Below are positions 1 through 9,683 of a stretch of DNA of 64,000 nt, piece after piece; the first letter of the stretch is position 1; the number at the start of each line of letters is the position of its first letter. Source of the DNA: Macrosoma leucophasiata (lineage: Eukaryota; Arthropoda; Insecta; Lepidoptera; Hedylidae); NCBI GenBank assembly GCA_036365455.1, contig JAWQUS010000003.1, forward strand, positions 4,980,001 to 5,044,000. The letters run 5' to 3'. Below the pieces are notes generated by a model. The model saw only the letters and a list, made by a program, of their open reading frames with translations, was not told the DNA's origin and made no database searches. Made by a program: the position numbers and the translations under genes.

Positions 1-243
1 CAACGGTGCGGTTTTCACGTTCGTTCTTGCCCAGAACGTGTAAATTGTCCAACGAACTTCCCTCTGAGGTGTTCCCTAGGTGCTACATTAAGAGGTTCTT
101 CAAAAATGGCGTCAAAGGAGTCCTTCAGGGCTGGCAGCGCGTTGGCAACTCCCCTGGTGTTGCAAATGTTCATAGGCGACGGTGACCACTTTCCATCAAG
201 TGGCCCGTCTGCTTGTCTGTCAACCTACAGACATAAAAAAAAA
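1..243 (+). mobile_element. 3' end of LINE family Lx, cut by window edge
   Basis: Copy of a non-LTR retrotransposon that enters from the left edge of the window. It holds the last 60 codons of the reverse-transcriptase ORF (positions 3-185), a short 3' UTR and a terminal A-run at about 234-243 after CAGACAT. Homologous stretches recur at 3985-4222, 10795-11180 and 21500-21925, and all end in the same (T)CAT-A(n). The 3' end is therefore real; the 5' part lies outside the window. Confidence 0.75.
3..185 (+). pseudogene. C-terminal fragment of LINE reverse transcriptase ORF (Lx)
   Basis: An open frame with no internal stop ends in TGA at 183-185. Visible motifs are SFLPRTCK followed by NELPSEVFPRCY, then FFKNGVKGVL and finally SPGVANVHRRR. 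This is the C-terminal tail region typical of CR1/Jockey-type LINE polyproteins, beyond the RT palm. The clade cannot be fixed from the tail alone. The frame continues off the left edge, so nothing can be said about the upstream ORF. Confidence 0.7.
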
Positions 244-640
244 CACACGCACACCAAAAAAAAAGATGAGTGAATGACACAATTTCATTTAGGAATGAAA
301 TGAAAATTAGAATGCAGTCTTTATTTCTTTGTTAATACCTATATTTAAGTCGAATACTATTAATCAAAATAAAAGAATTGAATACTATTAATCGAAATTT
401 ATTTTAAACAGGGAGGTTAATTTTTATAAAAAAAATATTTGAACGCTGTTTCCCCAACAACCGGTTTTATAGCTCATCATATACCAATACAGCATTGCTA
501 AAAAGTCGTTTGCTGGTTTCGATTTGATCATTTGATGGAAGAGAAGATAGGTATTGTAAAGATACAGTTCTGTAAAGCCCCGAATATTTAGATTTTTTAT
601 GTTGAGTACGCGTATAAACAAAATAATGTATGTCAATAAA
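244..640. other. AT-rich, unassigned
   Basis: Nothing recognisable. Two imperfect copies of 'GAATACTATTAATC' sit at about 352 and 379. No ORF with recognisable content. Confidence 0.4.
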
Positions 641-925
641 ATTAAAACAAACAATCAAGGAACAGCGCCGGTGGCGGGTGGGAAGGTCTCTCTCGCCTGT
701 TCGGCCTGGCACCGTGCTGCGGCGTGTGCGTTGCCATCGATACGCGACGCGCATGCGCAAAAAAATTCCTCATAAATTCCTCTTAAATTTTGAGGAAGCG
801 GTAGCGGAAGAGGATATTTTTGTTTTAATTTTTGAGGATGCGGAAACGGTTGAGGATCCCAAAATATTGCGGTACTTACTCATTATGAGGAAGAGGAAGA
901 GGAATCCTCAGCAACCCTAGTTTCG
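641..925. other. CpG-rich block plus GGA-rich purine tract
   Basis: Positions about 660-760 are unusually GC- and CpG-rich for this window (GCGCCGGTGGCGGG, then GATACGCGACGCGCATGCGC). Positions about 790-915 are a purine-rich strand with recurring GAGGAAGCGG, GAGGATGCGG and GAGGAAGAGG. ATTCCTCAT near the start mirrors ATGAGGAAGAGG near the end, so this could be a degenerate inverted-repeat element. A 96-codon open frame crosses it but resembles nothing I know. Confidence 0.35.
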
Positions 926-930
926 ACTTC

Positions 931-1053
931 GTAGAGCGTTATCTCTGCTGCACACTGCCTACGTAAGCATCCCTAGTCCGGTATTGGTCAAAACTTGATC
1001 AAAATGGTCGACAAACGTCAGATAGGTAAGGTGCAAAAGAGATAACGCTCTAC
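931..1053. mobile_element. Short MITE-like element with perfect 16 bp TIRs
   Basis: GTAGAGCGTTATCTCT at 931-946 is matched by its exact reverse complement at 1038-1053, giving a 123 bp unit. The interior (TCCGGTATTGGTCAAAAC, GGACAAACGTCA-like) and the right flank (CAGACCCGAAATAA) recur inverted at 11262-11402. No clear target duplication was seen, so the superfamily is open. Confidence 0.55.
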
Positions 1054-1482
1054 AGACCCGAAATAACCTGAGGTCTCGTTCCTAACGATGTGCAATATTT
1101 CTCGTATACACAAACGACGTGAATGCGAATTAAATCGAAAATGTTTACCCAATGATCAATATTTACATCAAAATTTCTTTCAAAGTGCCGAACATGTTTT
1201 CGGATCACTGTATCCAGATACGTAGCGTACATATACAGTAGGTGATATAACGATAAGTATGATTGACAATGCCAAGCATCCATTATTTGCCAGACAATAG
1301 ATGTTTAGCACAAACACGTGCCTGTCGTCGGAAACGATTAATTTTCTACACACAAACAGTTTTGTATGCTGGGACTGCTACGGTTTGTTGTTGCTAACTG
1401 ATAAAACACACAAAGAATATCTTATCTATTATTTTAACTGGTTGAATGTGGTTATTTTATGCAGTTAACCTGTGCAGTTAAC
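1054..1482. other. Unassigned
   Basis: Low-complexity AT-rich DNA. I see no repeat shared with the rest of the window and no supported gene. Confidence 0.35.
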
Positions 1483-1900
1483 TGACGAGTCAGATCCAGC
1501 GGTTCATTTCCCGTACCGGGAAAAATATTTGTATGCCCTTTTTTATATAATGAAAGTGGCAAACAAGCATGCAGTCACATTGATGTTAAGTGATGACTGC
1601 AGCCTAAAGACACCCACACAAAGATTAGAGGCAGATGCGTTACCACTCCTGAGGCCTAAGGTGTTATGCCTCTGTGCCGGAAATTACAGGACCGTACATT
1701 ACCACTAGACCGCAACACGATAGTGCTGAACACTACCATTTAGCGGCAAGTATATTGGGTAATGCGGTGGTGCCTACGCCCGTTAGCTCAGTCACTGGAG
1801 CTCTACCACCAGTAAAAAATATTAGATATAGCCCTACAGATATTTGTTTCAGGTCTAGATGTTTGTGTATGTGTTGTGTGTGAACAACGACACTCAGAAT
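1483..1900 (+). repeat. SINE B copy, split by an A insertion
   Basis: The left part (1483-1538) has a shortened tRNA-like head (TGACGAG...GATCCAGCGG) and reaches AAATATTTGTATGCCC. The right part (1831-1900) continues with CCTACAGATATTTGTTTC and TGTTTGTGTATGTGTTG exactly as in the intact B copies at 51998 and 63429. An A element occupies the gap. Confidence 0.7.
1539..1813 (-). mobile_element. A retroposon, near full length, inside SINE B
   Basis: Sense strand is minus: it starts ACTGGTGGTAGAGCTC at 1813 and ends in an A-run, read as T-run at 1539-1544. It is flanked by imperfect direct repeats of the host SINE (AAAAATATTTGTATGCCC at 1521-1538; AAAAATATTAGATATAGCCC at 1814-1833). Their length of 17-20 bp suits target-primed reverse transcription. 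Confidence 0.65.
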
Positions 1901-2542
1901 CAGCGCCTGCTTTACGTCCATTGACACCCAAGAATAATGTAGCGCCCATTTAAGGAAACGAAAATCTAGTATGAATTTTTGCTGAATCAACGTAAATTAT
2001 CTTTCCTTTAGCGTTACGCCCGAGCGTGTGAAGAGTAAGAGCTACCGATCCAGTTTATCAGCTCTGTCGTGTTGCTAAAGTCAAAACAAAAGAACCCCCT
2101 CGTCCTCAGAAGTGGACCTGCATTAAGACCTCTGGTTTGTAATAAATGTTATTAGGCTGCAATAGTCACTTACCATCCATGTGAACTGCATCAATTGCTA
2201 CCATAATTACACAGAAAACATGTCACAGTAAGTATCTAAGTAACCGCAACTATATAGGTCAATTACCTTACATTTGAATTCGATCACTTACTCAATGCCA
2301 ACGGAAGAGGCGTAGGTATTCATAGTAAAAAAAAACATTGCGATTCTTGCGAAGCTCGGTGAGTGGGTGTGGGTTGGTTGGTTTACTGTCGAAACACGCA
2401 GCCTTGACGTAGTGAGACAGTTATGTCCTGCACTAAAAATACAGACACCTGTAGCTGTTTCATGTAATTAAACCTCGATAAAAAGTAGAATAAGCACATT
2501 CCTCGTAAATTCTTGTCTAGACTCGTTACGCAGAAATCTTGG
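1901..2542. other. Unassigned
   Basis: Mixed-composition DNA without recognisable coding motifs or repeats shared elsewhere in the window. Confidence 0.3.
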
Positions 2543-3672
2543 TTTTTTTTTTAATGTAACGAATGTGGCAAACAAGCTTGCAGTTCGAATCATGTTAAGT
2601 GATGACTGCAGCTTATAGACATTTACACAAAAATCAGAGACTAATGTGCAGAGATGCGTTGATCACCCACCACCCCTGAGATCTAAGTTGTTAAGTCTCT
2701 GTGATAGTTACCTATTAGGCTGCCTGTCCACCGACGTGGAGCGAGGCAACGGATCGGAGCGAGGGAGTAATGCGGAGCGGAGTTGCGTACTGTGCCTGTC
2801 CACCAGAGCAGAGCGAGAAAGTAATGCGGAGCGGAGTTGCGTACTGTGCCTGTCCACCTGTGCAGAGCGAGGCTTCGGGGCGGAGCGAGAAAGTAATGCG
2901 GAGCGGAGTTGCAGGCTGCCTGTCCACCAGAGTAGAGAGAGACACGGAGAAATATTAACCAATAGCATTGCACAAAATCTCCGCTCCTCTTTAGTGGACA
3001 GGGAATTACGAACTAGTTTTAAAATTCATATAAAATCGGGAAGCGGAGCGGGCAAGCGGAACGGGGAAGCGGAGCGGGGAAACTAAAGCAACGTCCGCCG
3101 CCAGGAGCTCGAAAAGACTCGTCGCATGCTCGCGGCCTAGCTCCGCATATTGAAAAACACAGTCTGGAACTCCGCTCCGCATTACTTTCTCGCTCCGCCC
3201 CGTAGCCTCGCTCTGCTCTGGTGGACAGGCACAGTACGCAACTCCGCTCCGCATTACTCCCTCGCTCCGATCCGTTGCCTCGCTCCGCTTCGGTGGACAG
3301 GCAGCCGCAGACATGTTTTTCAATATGCGGAGCTAGGCCGCGAGCATGCGACAAGTCATTTCGAGCTCCTAGCGGCGCTCAGCTTCCCCGTTCCGTTTAC
3401 CGATTTTATATGAATTTTTAAACTAGTTCGTAACTCCCTGGCCACTAAAGAGGAGCGGATATTTTGTGCAATGCTATTGGTTAATATTTCTCCGTTTCTC
3501 CTCTCCGCTGCTTCGCTCCGCTCTGGTGGACAGGCAGTCTAAGGCTGCCTGGGGCCATAAATTACCATCTAATTGAAACACGATAGTGCTGAACATTACC
3601 ATTTGGCGGCAGATAGATTAGGTAATACGTTGGTGCTATGCCCTTGAATTACACTGGGACTCTACCACCAGT
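2543..3672 (-). mobile_element. A retroposon (old subfamily), split by the foldback element
   Basis: The 3' part is 2543-2719 (T-run 2543-2552, then GGCAAACAAGCTTGCAG) and the 5' part is 3538-3672 (GGCCATAAATTACCATC to CTACCACCAGT). Together they make one diverged A copy. The 818 bp between them is the foldback element at 2720-3537. Confidence 0.65.
2720..3537. mobile_element. 818 bp foldback element with GGAGCGGAG-type repeats
   Basis: Terminal inverted repeats are perfect: CTGCCTGTCCACC at 2720-2732 and GGTGGACAGGCAG at 3525-3537. The internal order is A1-B1-A1'-B1', where primes mark reverse complements. A1 (about 2720-2917) is three tandem units of 54-72 bp, each starting CCTGTCCACC and ending GGAGCGGAGTTGC. 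B1 (about 2918-3165) is mirrored by B1' (about 3310-3537), both containing AATATTAACCAATAGCATTG and GCATGCTCGCGGCCTAGCTC. A1' (about 3168-3305) is a shorter inverted copy of A1. No transposase is present. Flanks agree at only 5 of 8 bases, so the superfamily (hAT-like or foldback) is unproven. Open frames across it reflect the GC-rich repeats. Confidence 0.7.
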
Positions 3673-3984
3673 AAACTTGTTCTGAATTTTGAATACTGCA
3701 ATTTTGTTTTGAGGTATTTTACCTACATTTTTCATTAACTAAAATTGCTTGGGTAGATAACTAAACTAAACTAAACATAGCTAGTCTGCATACAGTACAT
3801 ATAGGTTTATCTCATTACCTAACGTTAATTGGGCATATCAATAGGATATCATGCGATCGATTAAGGGGCCGAAACACGAGTACAATATCATTTCACGAAT
3901 CTTATCAGTATGTATTTATCTCGTTACGATCAAAGTCTTTTGCGTTGTTTACAAAAAAAGCAGCCCAATGCGAGTTAGATCCCG
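3673..3984. other. Unassigned
   Basis: AT-rich with no recognised feature. Confidence 0.3.
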
Positions 3985-4222
3985 CACGAAGAGTTCCGTA
4001 CCATTATCCGGAATACTGCTGTCCTCTCAGGAGTCCCCAAATACCAGCTTGATCCACTTGACTCCCTAAAAAGACGCGCCGTTCGTATTGTTAACTATCC
4101 AGGACTTACTGACAGGCTCGAATATCTGAGCCTTCGCAGAAACAGGGCGTCTGTGGGCGACGGTGACCAGTTTCCATCTAGTGGCCCGTCTGATTATCTG
4201 TCATCCTACGACATAAAAAAAT
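3985..4222 (+). mobile_element. Lx LINE 3' region with internal deletion
   Basis: About 4043-4143 reads as LDPLDSLKRRAVRIV then LTDRLEYLSLRRNRAS, an RT C-terminal segment. It then jumps directly to the last few bases of the ORF and the 3' UTR (GGCGACGGTGACCAG to CGACATAAAAAAA). About 250-300 bp present in other copies is missing. Both halves belong to the same LINE family as the copy at position 1. Confidence 0.6.
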
Positions 4223-4793
4223 TGTCTTCCGAAAATGGCCTAAAACACGTCTGTTGCCCCCCTTAAATATTTATTTTTATTTAATTACATATTTTTAAAG
4301 TGAATACATAACTAAATATTCTGAAGATATTGCAAGGGTCTACCTGTTACTGTTATTAAAATCGAGTAAATAATCACGTCTGTTGTTGTATGGGAGCCTC
4401 TCCCCCTCTTAAATATTAATTTTATTCTGTTTTTGTTGTTAAGTCCCGTTTTTACCCATTTAAGGTCCATGCCCAAATGCCCAATGACCAAAGTAAAGTG
4501 AGCCGGCGACAGATTGGCGGTTGACACGTTCTTTTTATGGTACAAACTGGTGTCAGTAAGTAGGTACTTACTTACATTTGGAACATGCACTTGATAATTG
4601 CAGCTAAGTATTTGCACATTTAAGATCACGATAAGCTGATATAATATGTAAGCGATTTTAATTTTTTTTATTTCAATGGTTTAAAATAGGTGAGATACGT
4701 GACACATGTTCTGATTTCTCAATAATTGTCTCTTAATCACTAGCAAAAACTCAACTTGTGCGCTCATCATTTGAATATGATACTTGTGCTTAA
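4223..4793. other. Unassigned AT-rich
   Basis: The sequence CACGTCTGTTG...CCCCCTTAAATATT occurs at about 4248 and again at about 4376, a short internal duplication. Nothing else is recognisable. Confidence 0.3.
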
Positions 4794-4852
4794 CTGGTGG
4801 TAGAGCTGCAGTGACGCAGCTTGGAGGCGTAGGCGCACAGCTGAGGCCTAGT
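4794..4852 (+). repeat. A retroposon 5' fragment
   Basis: AACTGGTGGTAGAGCTGCAG followed by GGAGGCGTAGGC matches the A 5' end and stops after about 55 bp. Confidence 0.5.
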
Positions 4853-4949
4853 ACCTACTGAAAATGAGTTTTGTACAAGGATCACGATACTTGAGGCTGC
4901 TGCAACCGCAAATAGCTACCTATCACGAATCAAAAACGGTGGGATAATC

Positions 4950-6361
4950 TATTTTTCATTTTATTTTTATTTGTCTGACTGACTGACTAATCATCATCCC
5001 TCCCTCCGCGCGTGATGCGCAACAGAGGGGGGGGGATGGTTCGGGGATCGAGGCTTCCTCATTCCCCGGGCCTATCTGCCTCCGAATCGTCGGGGGCGTG
5101 ATCATTATAGGGATGCTGGTACACGGGAAACTAGCTGTGGGTTTTTTTTGTTTTTTTTTTACTCCATCAGCTATTCCCCCGCGTACCGCTTACAATTGGT
5201 CCTGTTCTAAATTAAATAAAAATAGGTTCTCTATTGTGAGGGGCCACACGTCCGCGCTGGCCTGAGCCGGGCGGCGCAGCCGCGGACCCGGACGACAATT
5301 CCGTTCCACGACCGGGGGTTGAACCCAGTTGATGGTTGGGGCTCGAACCCTCCCAGTACGATGCGGGTGGGTGGGGCCTGTCAACAGTGTTGTGTGTGTC
5401 TGTGTGAATGTTTGTAAGGGCGGCCTTTACGGTGATCCGGGGGATCGGGGCCTCCGGGGGGATGGGGTGGGCGACATCGGCTCGACGCGCCCCCGGTGAT
5501 GCAGGGGGGAGGATCTCGCGCGGCAACGGACGACCCTCGGGCGGACGACTGTGGAGAGGGGCGAATCCACGGAGATGCTCGGGGGGTCCACTGTCTGCGC
5601 GGTCGAACATTCGACGCGCAAGACGGACCACGAACTCCTCCACGGACTCAACCCCTAGGTCCCGGGCGATGACGTCGTTGCGCACGTACCTACCCGCGCC
5701 TGTGATCAGCCAGAGAGACACGTTCTGCTGCACCTGAAGCCGACGTCGCTGCGTCGCGGAGCATAAGGCATACCATGCAGGCGCAGCGTACGTCAGCCTC
5801 GAGCGGACATAGGTCTTGTATAACCGGATTTTGGTCCGTAGTGGCAGTCTCGATTGCAACACCGGGCGCAGCATCGAGCGCGCAGTTGCCGCCTGTTGCA
5901 CCACGTGATTCACCGTGGGCACCATGCGGAGCGCGCGGTCGATGCTACACCCTAGGTATTTCACTGTAGACTGCCAGGCTATGTCCTGGCTTCGCAGTCG
6001 AAGCGGCAGTGGGTATTGGCGGACTCGTGTTACGATAGCGGCCGTCTTGTCTACGTTGACGGCTATCCGCCATTTGTCCAGCCACTCCGGCAGCAGGTCC
6101 AGCAGGTGTTGCATTTTAGCGATTAATAATAATAGATCTATATGCAACCGAGCAGATGTCGCTATGTAGGCGCTGTCATCGGCAAACAAGGACAGCATGA
6201 CGTCCCTCTCTCCCTCTCGCAGATGGTCGCGTAGGGTGGGAATGTCGTCTGTGTACGCCGCGTAAAGGCAAGGCGACAGACAGCTGCCTTGTGGTACTCC
6301 GGCACGGATTGGATGCTGGGCAGAATCACAGCCCTCCACCGTTTTATTTGTCCTCGCGCTC
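4950..6361 (-). mobile_element. 5'-truncated Jockey-clade LINE
   Basis: About 1.4 kb on the minus strand. A GC-rich RT ORF (6361-5212) is followed by a roughly 260 bp 3' UTR that contains GTCAGTCAGTCAG. The element ends in AATAAAAATAAAATGAAAAA at about 4950-4970. The 5' end stops abruptly within the RT domain at about 6361 and abuts an old A copy. High GC in DNA that is otherwise AT-rich marks its extent. No target duplication identified. Confidence 0.75.
5212..6361 (-). pseudogene. Jockey-type reverse transcriptase, C-terminal part
   Basis: About 380 codons without an internal stop, ending in TAA at 5212-5214. Residue numbers count from position 6339. RT motif GVPQGSCLSP is at residues 14-23 and the catalytic FADD at 52-55 (about 6186-6175). 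VKYLGCSID follows near 126, then the thumb and C-terminal region with YVRNDVIARDLGVESVEEF at 218-236, which is characteristic of Jockey-clade polyproteins. The N-terminal ORF2 endonuclease, RT motif A with its first aspartate, and ORF1 are all absent. The protein cannot be an active RT. The truncation is the usual result of incomplete target-primed reverse transcription. Its unbroken frame suggests a fairly recent insertion. Confidence 0.75.
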
Positions 6362-6960
6362 TGGTAGAGTCCCAGTTTAGTTTAGGACCTTGAGGGCGTA
6401 GGCACCACCGTATTACCTGCCTAATCTATCTACCGCCAAATAGTTCAGCACTATCGTGTTCCGGATATCTATAAACCTAGCATGTAAAAGGGAGCAAAAT
6501 CGATAATTATTTTACCAAATATTTAGTACTAATTTAGTGCCAGAATACCGAAATTTGTGCTCTTTTGGATTTGCAGAAAATGCGAAAACTGCTACCTTTT
6601 TGGCAGGCTAGCTAGAAAACGATTTTTTTTTGTGAGATAAATATATTTATTTAAAAAAAAAAAATTATTTTCTGCCTAGATCGAGAGCACATAATTAGCA
6701 CGTAATACCTATTTATTAGATTTAGAGCAAGATCATCCTGATCTGGAGTTTGACAAAAAGGTCTTTCGTACTTTTCGCATTTGACGCAAATCTAAAAGAG
6801 CACAAAATTCGAGATACTGTCACTAAATTAGCACGAAATATTACGTAAAATAATTATCGATTTTGCTCATTTTTGTAAACTAGGCATTGCTAGCTTGACA
6901 GTCGTGTGTTCCGGTTAGATGGTAATGTATGGCCCCGTATTAACTATGATAGAGACATTC
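6362..6960 (+). mobile_element. Old A copy interrupted by a long-TIR MITE
   Basis: The left part runs from GGTAGAGTCCC through GGGCGTAGGCACCACCG to GTGTTCCGG at 6464. The right part resumes GTGTTCCGGTTAGATGG at 6906 and runs to about 6960 (GGCCCCGTATTAACTATGA). The middle is the element at 6476-6884. Confidence 0.6.
6476..6884. mobile_element. Non-autonomous element with TIRs of about 125 bp
   Basis: CCTAGCATG...GAGCAAAATCGATAATTATT at 6476 onward is the inverse of the sequence ending at 6884. Inverted similarity continues inward through CTAATTTAGTG, TTTGTGCTCTTTT and TTTGC...AATGCGAAAA. GTGTTCCGG occurs on both sides (6456-6464 and 6906-6914), a 9 bp candidate target duplication. It lies 11-21 bp outside the paired ends, so the true termini are uncertain. 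Long TIRs with 9 bp duplications would suit Mutator-like elements. Confidence 0.5.
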
Positions 6961-7674
6961 TCTACCCACTAAAATTAAAATATGCGGAAATGTCAACACA
7001 TTTGAGAAATTGCCTCATTTCGCTTTCTTAGGCATTTTTATCTTTTTATCTGAACGCGATATCAGTAACATCATCATATCACCCATGTAATCATTGCATT
7101 AACATAATATTGTGTCTTCCAAAGAATGTACGTTCGAAGTCTGATATAAAATGTTTTGCATTTAAATTCATGTACTTATGCATATAAGTTACCTCATTAC
7201 GTAAAGATTATGATAGCTGCAAGACTTAAAAAAAATGTAGTTTCTTTTTAATTTGGTCACTTGCTACGTGATTGTGATACGTAATCGTGAATTTCTAAAT
7301 GAACTATCTATTGTTCTATATGGTCTTTTAACGCAAGCCTTTTATGAAAACCCATTCTCTAAAACAAAGGTTACCAATAGAAATGCCTTGAATAGTGATT
7401 TGGCTCAAATGCACGCCGATTCCTAAGACTTTTGACCCCACCATCAGACAGCTAAATAAACAAGCTGGTTGCTAAATAACAACAGTATCCGTTGATTCAT
7501 CAGACGATACCAACAATTCCTGGTTCCTTGTGATGCATTAAGTAAATAATTATATCCGACTGCAGTTAATTGGTAAATTGTTCATGTTGACTGTCTGGTT
7601 GTTTATCGATGCTGTGGAATGACTATTCTTATGATGCATCGTTTGCTCTTATTGTTAATCTAACATAGGATCAT
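6961..7674. other. Unassigned AT-rich
   Basis: No ORF or window repeat recognised. Confidence 0.3.
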
Positions 7675-8052
7675 GGCAAAATTTGTACAAAAAACCGGCC
7701 AAGAGCATGCCGGGACACTCGCAATATAGAGTTCCGTTTTTTCAAGTCCGTTGAATAAGTTGACCGACTATGACTCGTAAAAGAGTTGAGTATAGATATC
7801 TACCTAGCTGTGATAGTTTGCCTTAAGTACACATATTTCGATCTGGTTTCCTTCAAATTGTAGTGATCACATAATATAATGACTCATTTATGACCTTTGA
7901 TATTAAATGTCACTTTTCAATATCTAATGTCACATTTCGGTACGTCCGTCCGCCTGTCTGTCACAGCCAATTTGTGCCAAAAATAGTAGGCCGATTGAGT
8001 TGAAAGGTACACATACCTAGGTATCTCAGTGACTCTAACATATTCAACAGAT
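7675..8052 (+). repeat. K-type repeat (ACCGGCCAAG class)
   Basis: AAAACCGGCCAAGAGCATGC followed by GAGTTCCGTTTT, and later TGTCTGTCACAG and GGCCGATTGAG, match from memory the ACCGGCCAAG...GGTTCCGT repeats common in moths and butterflies. Decayed and probably non-autonomous. Confidence 0.5.
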
Positions 8053-8142
8053 TTTTTTTAGTATAATAATAATGGCAACCCATTATACGTCCCACTGTTG
8101 CGCACGAGTCTCTCCCCTTTTTGGGGGGAGGCCGATGAGACC
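8053..8142 (-). repeat. H LINE 3' end fragment
   Basis: On the minus strand GGGGAGAGACTCG...AGTGGGACGTATAATGGG leads into an (ATT)n-type tail, read as ATAATAATAATGGCAACC on the plus strand. The same end is seen at 20828, 21362, 23325 and 49985. Confidence 0.55.
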
Positions 8143-8419
8143 GATTTTTTATGTGCAGCCATCGTCTCATTACCACTGGGATGAAAATCGGATCACATAA
8201 ATATTACAATTTGATTTCTGCTTGCCTCGTAACCATCAGAAGTTTGTTAACCTTAAGTAAGTACCTACACATATCTGGTTTCCTTAAAATTCTAGTGATC
8301 AAATATGGTGTTCGATGTCAAATGTCACGCTACCGTTACCGAGATTGATCTCTATCACTCGGATTACGGTAAACAACTACAAAATCTTTAGAACGGGTTG
8401 CATCTTACCCACTTTAATA

Positions 8420-8712
8420 AAAAAAAAATAGAAATTAAAGAAAAAATGGAAAGTAAATATTGACTTAAGCCCCCCCCCCACACTTACCAGTCCACCGGCA
8501 GATACTAGCCTGTCAGTTAATCGTAGGAGATCACAGACCGACGAAATCGTACGATGAACTGTGAGTCTGTGATTTCCTACGAAAAACTGAGAGGCTAATA
8601 TCTGCCGGTGAACTGTTAATGTCCCCACACTTTTAGGCAGGAATCGAACCTGCAACCTCAGGATAACCAGTCCAGCCGCTTGACCAATAAGCTACTGAAG
8701 CCGACTGACAGA
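8420..8712 (-). repeat. G1: tRNA-like SINE, split by a palindromic MITE
   Basis: The minus strand reads a tRNA-like head (GGCTTCAGTAGCTTATTGG, then GCAGG-TTCGATT-CCTGC as a good T arm) followed by the G body (TTTACTTTCCATTTTTTC). The anticodon-stem region CTGGACTGGTTATCC does not pair cleanly. A MITE sits between the head and body. I regard this as a SINE or tRNA relic, not a tRNA gene. Confidence 0.5.
8486..8623. mobile_element. 138 bp palindromic MITE
   Basis: The arms pair over about 55 bp: GTCCACCGGCAGATACTAGCC on the left with the inverse of GGCTAATATCTGCCGGTGAAC on the right, continuing through GTAGGAGATCACAGAC. CCCACACTT flanks it on both sides (8477-8485 and 8624-8632), a 9 bp candidate target duplication. 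Confidence 0.6.
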
Positions 8713-8849
8713 CCGATGTTAAGTATTATTATACCAATTATTCGTAATATACCTACTTATAATCACTTTTATACAAGTTTATCATTGCATATCTATGTAC
8801 CTATATTTAAACTGAATTCAAAATAAATAAGTACTTGTTTTATATTATT

Positions 8850-9025
8850 TCGCATTAATACATGCTTGTGAAATATATTTTATTTTAAAGAAAAATGGAA
8901 AGAAAAAATTGACTTCAGGCGAGACTCGAACTCGCGGCCTACTGGGAATCTAGTCCAGCCGCTCTTCCAATTGAGCTACTGAAGTCCTGCCCGATTTGTC
9001 AAATCTTTCCTTCACATTTATTGCA
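8850..9025 (-). repeat. G2: tRNA-like element
   Basis: The minus strand at 8986-8911 folds as a cloverleaf: acceptor GACTTCA/TGAAGTC (7 of 7 pairs), D arm GCTC/GAGC, T arm GCGAG-TTCGAGT-CTCGC (5 of 5). The anticodon stem CTGGA/CCCAG has one mismatch and the loop CTAGATT would give AGA, a serine anticodon, without the long variable arm of tRNA-Ser. Homology to G4 (58425) extends both upstream and downstream of the tRNA-like part, so the repeat unit is longer than a tRNA. Confidence 0.55.
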
Positions 9026-9348
9026 TTGCTTTATGGTAGCAGCAGCGCCATCTATTACCAACTATGCTAGTTAAATAAGTACCTACTTCAAATAGGTACC
9101 TACTTTCTTATTGTAATCAAAATTCAAATCTTACATCATTTAGGCACAACTTTAATTTTCACTTTATAACATAATTTTATTTATTAAATTATTTAATTTT
9201 ATAATAGGTATTAAATGGCATAAGTAATTGAAGTAATTATGTAAACCAGTCACTTGAGAAAACGCGGCAAAATTGATTTCCCAATTTTGGCCGGGCATCT
9301 CAATGATTTTCATTCCAAACCTTCTGTTGTGATTCCATTATTACAATA
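9026..9348. other. Unassigned AT-rich
   Basis: No supported feature. Confidence 0.3.
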
Positions 9349-9683
9349 GTTTTTTTTTTTTAATTATTAAGGCATTGCTATTACGCATATTGCCAGTATC
9401 AAGTAAAACGATATTTCGTATTCGTAATAAGCAGCGTATAAGTCAGAGTCAGTCAGTCAGTCAGTCAGAGTCACAGTTAGTAATTCAAGTAAAGCGATGG
9501 CTACTTTACCAGAACATTTACAATGAAGTTTTGGAGGCAACCTGATAGGCCGTGTTTTCGCACTGTTATTCTATTTCAATTTACACGGGCACTGTAATAA
9601 ACTTATGTTAAACAAAATGCCACCAACTTTATTTAATATAACTCAAAAATACACCACGAAAACGAAATAAAATAAGAGCACTA
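9349..9683 (-). repeat. J repeat, copy 1
   Basis: A 330 bp segment from GGCATTGCTATTACGCATAT to AACGAAATAAAATAAGAGCA also occurs at 29919-30254 in the same orientation. Both copies are preceded by a T-run (here about 9350-9361), so the minus strand ends in poly(A). That suggests a retroposed sequence of unknown source. A (GTCA)n stretch lies at about 9452-9468. Confidence 0.55.

Noticed and set aside
2646..3413. Several overlapping open frames rich in Arg, Ser and Glu
   Set aside because: They are readings of the GGAGCGGAG repeats and their inverted copies on both strands, not genes.
5408..6169. Plus-strand frames across the Jockey LINE
   Set aside because: Antisense shadows of the GC-rich minus-strand reverse transcriptase.
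8911..8986. Functional tRNA gene on the minus strand
   Set aside because: The acceptor and T arms are good, but the implied AGA anticodon requires a long variable arm that is absent, the anticodon stem has a mismatch, and homology extends beyond the tRNA into a repeat.
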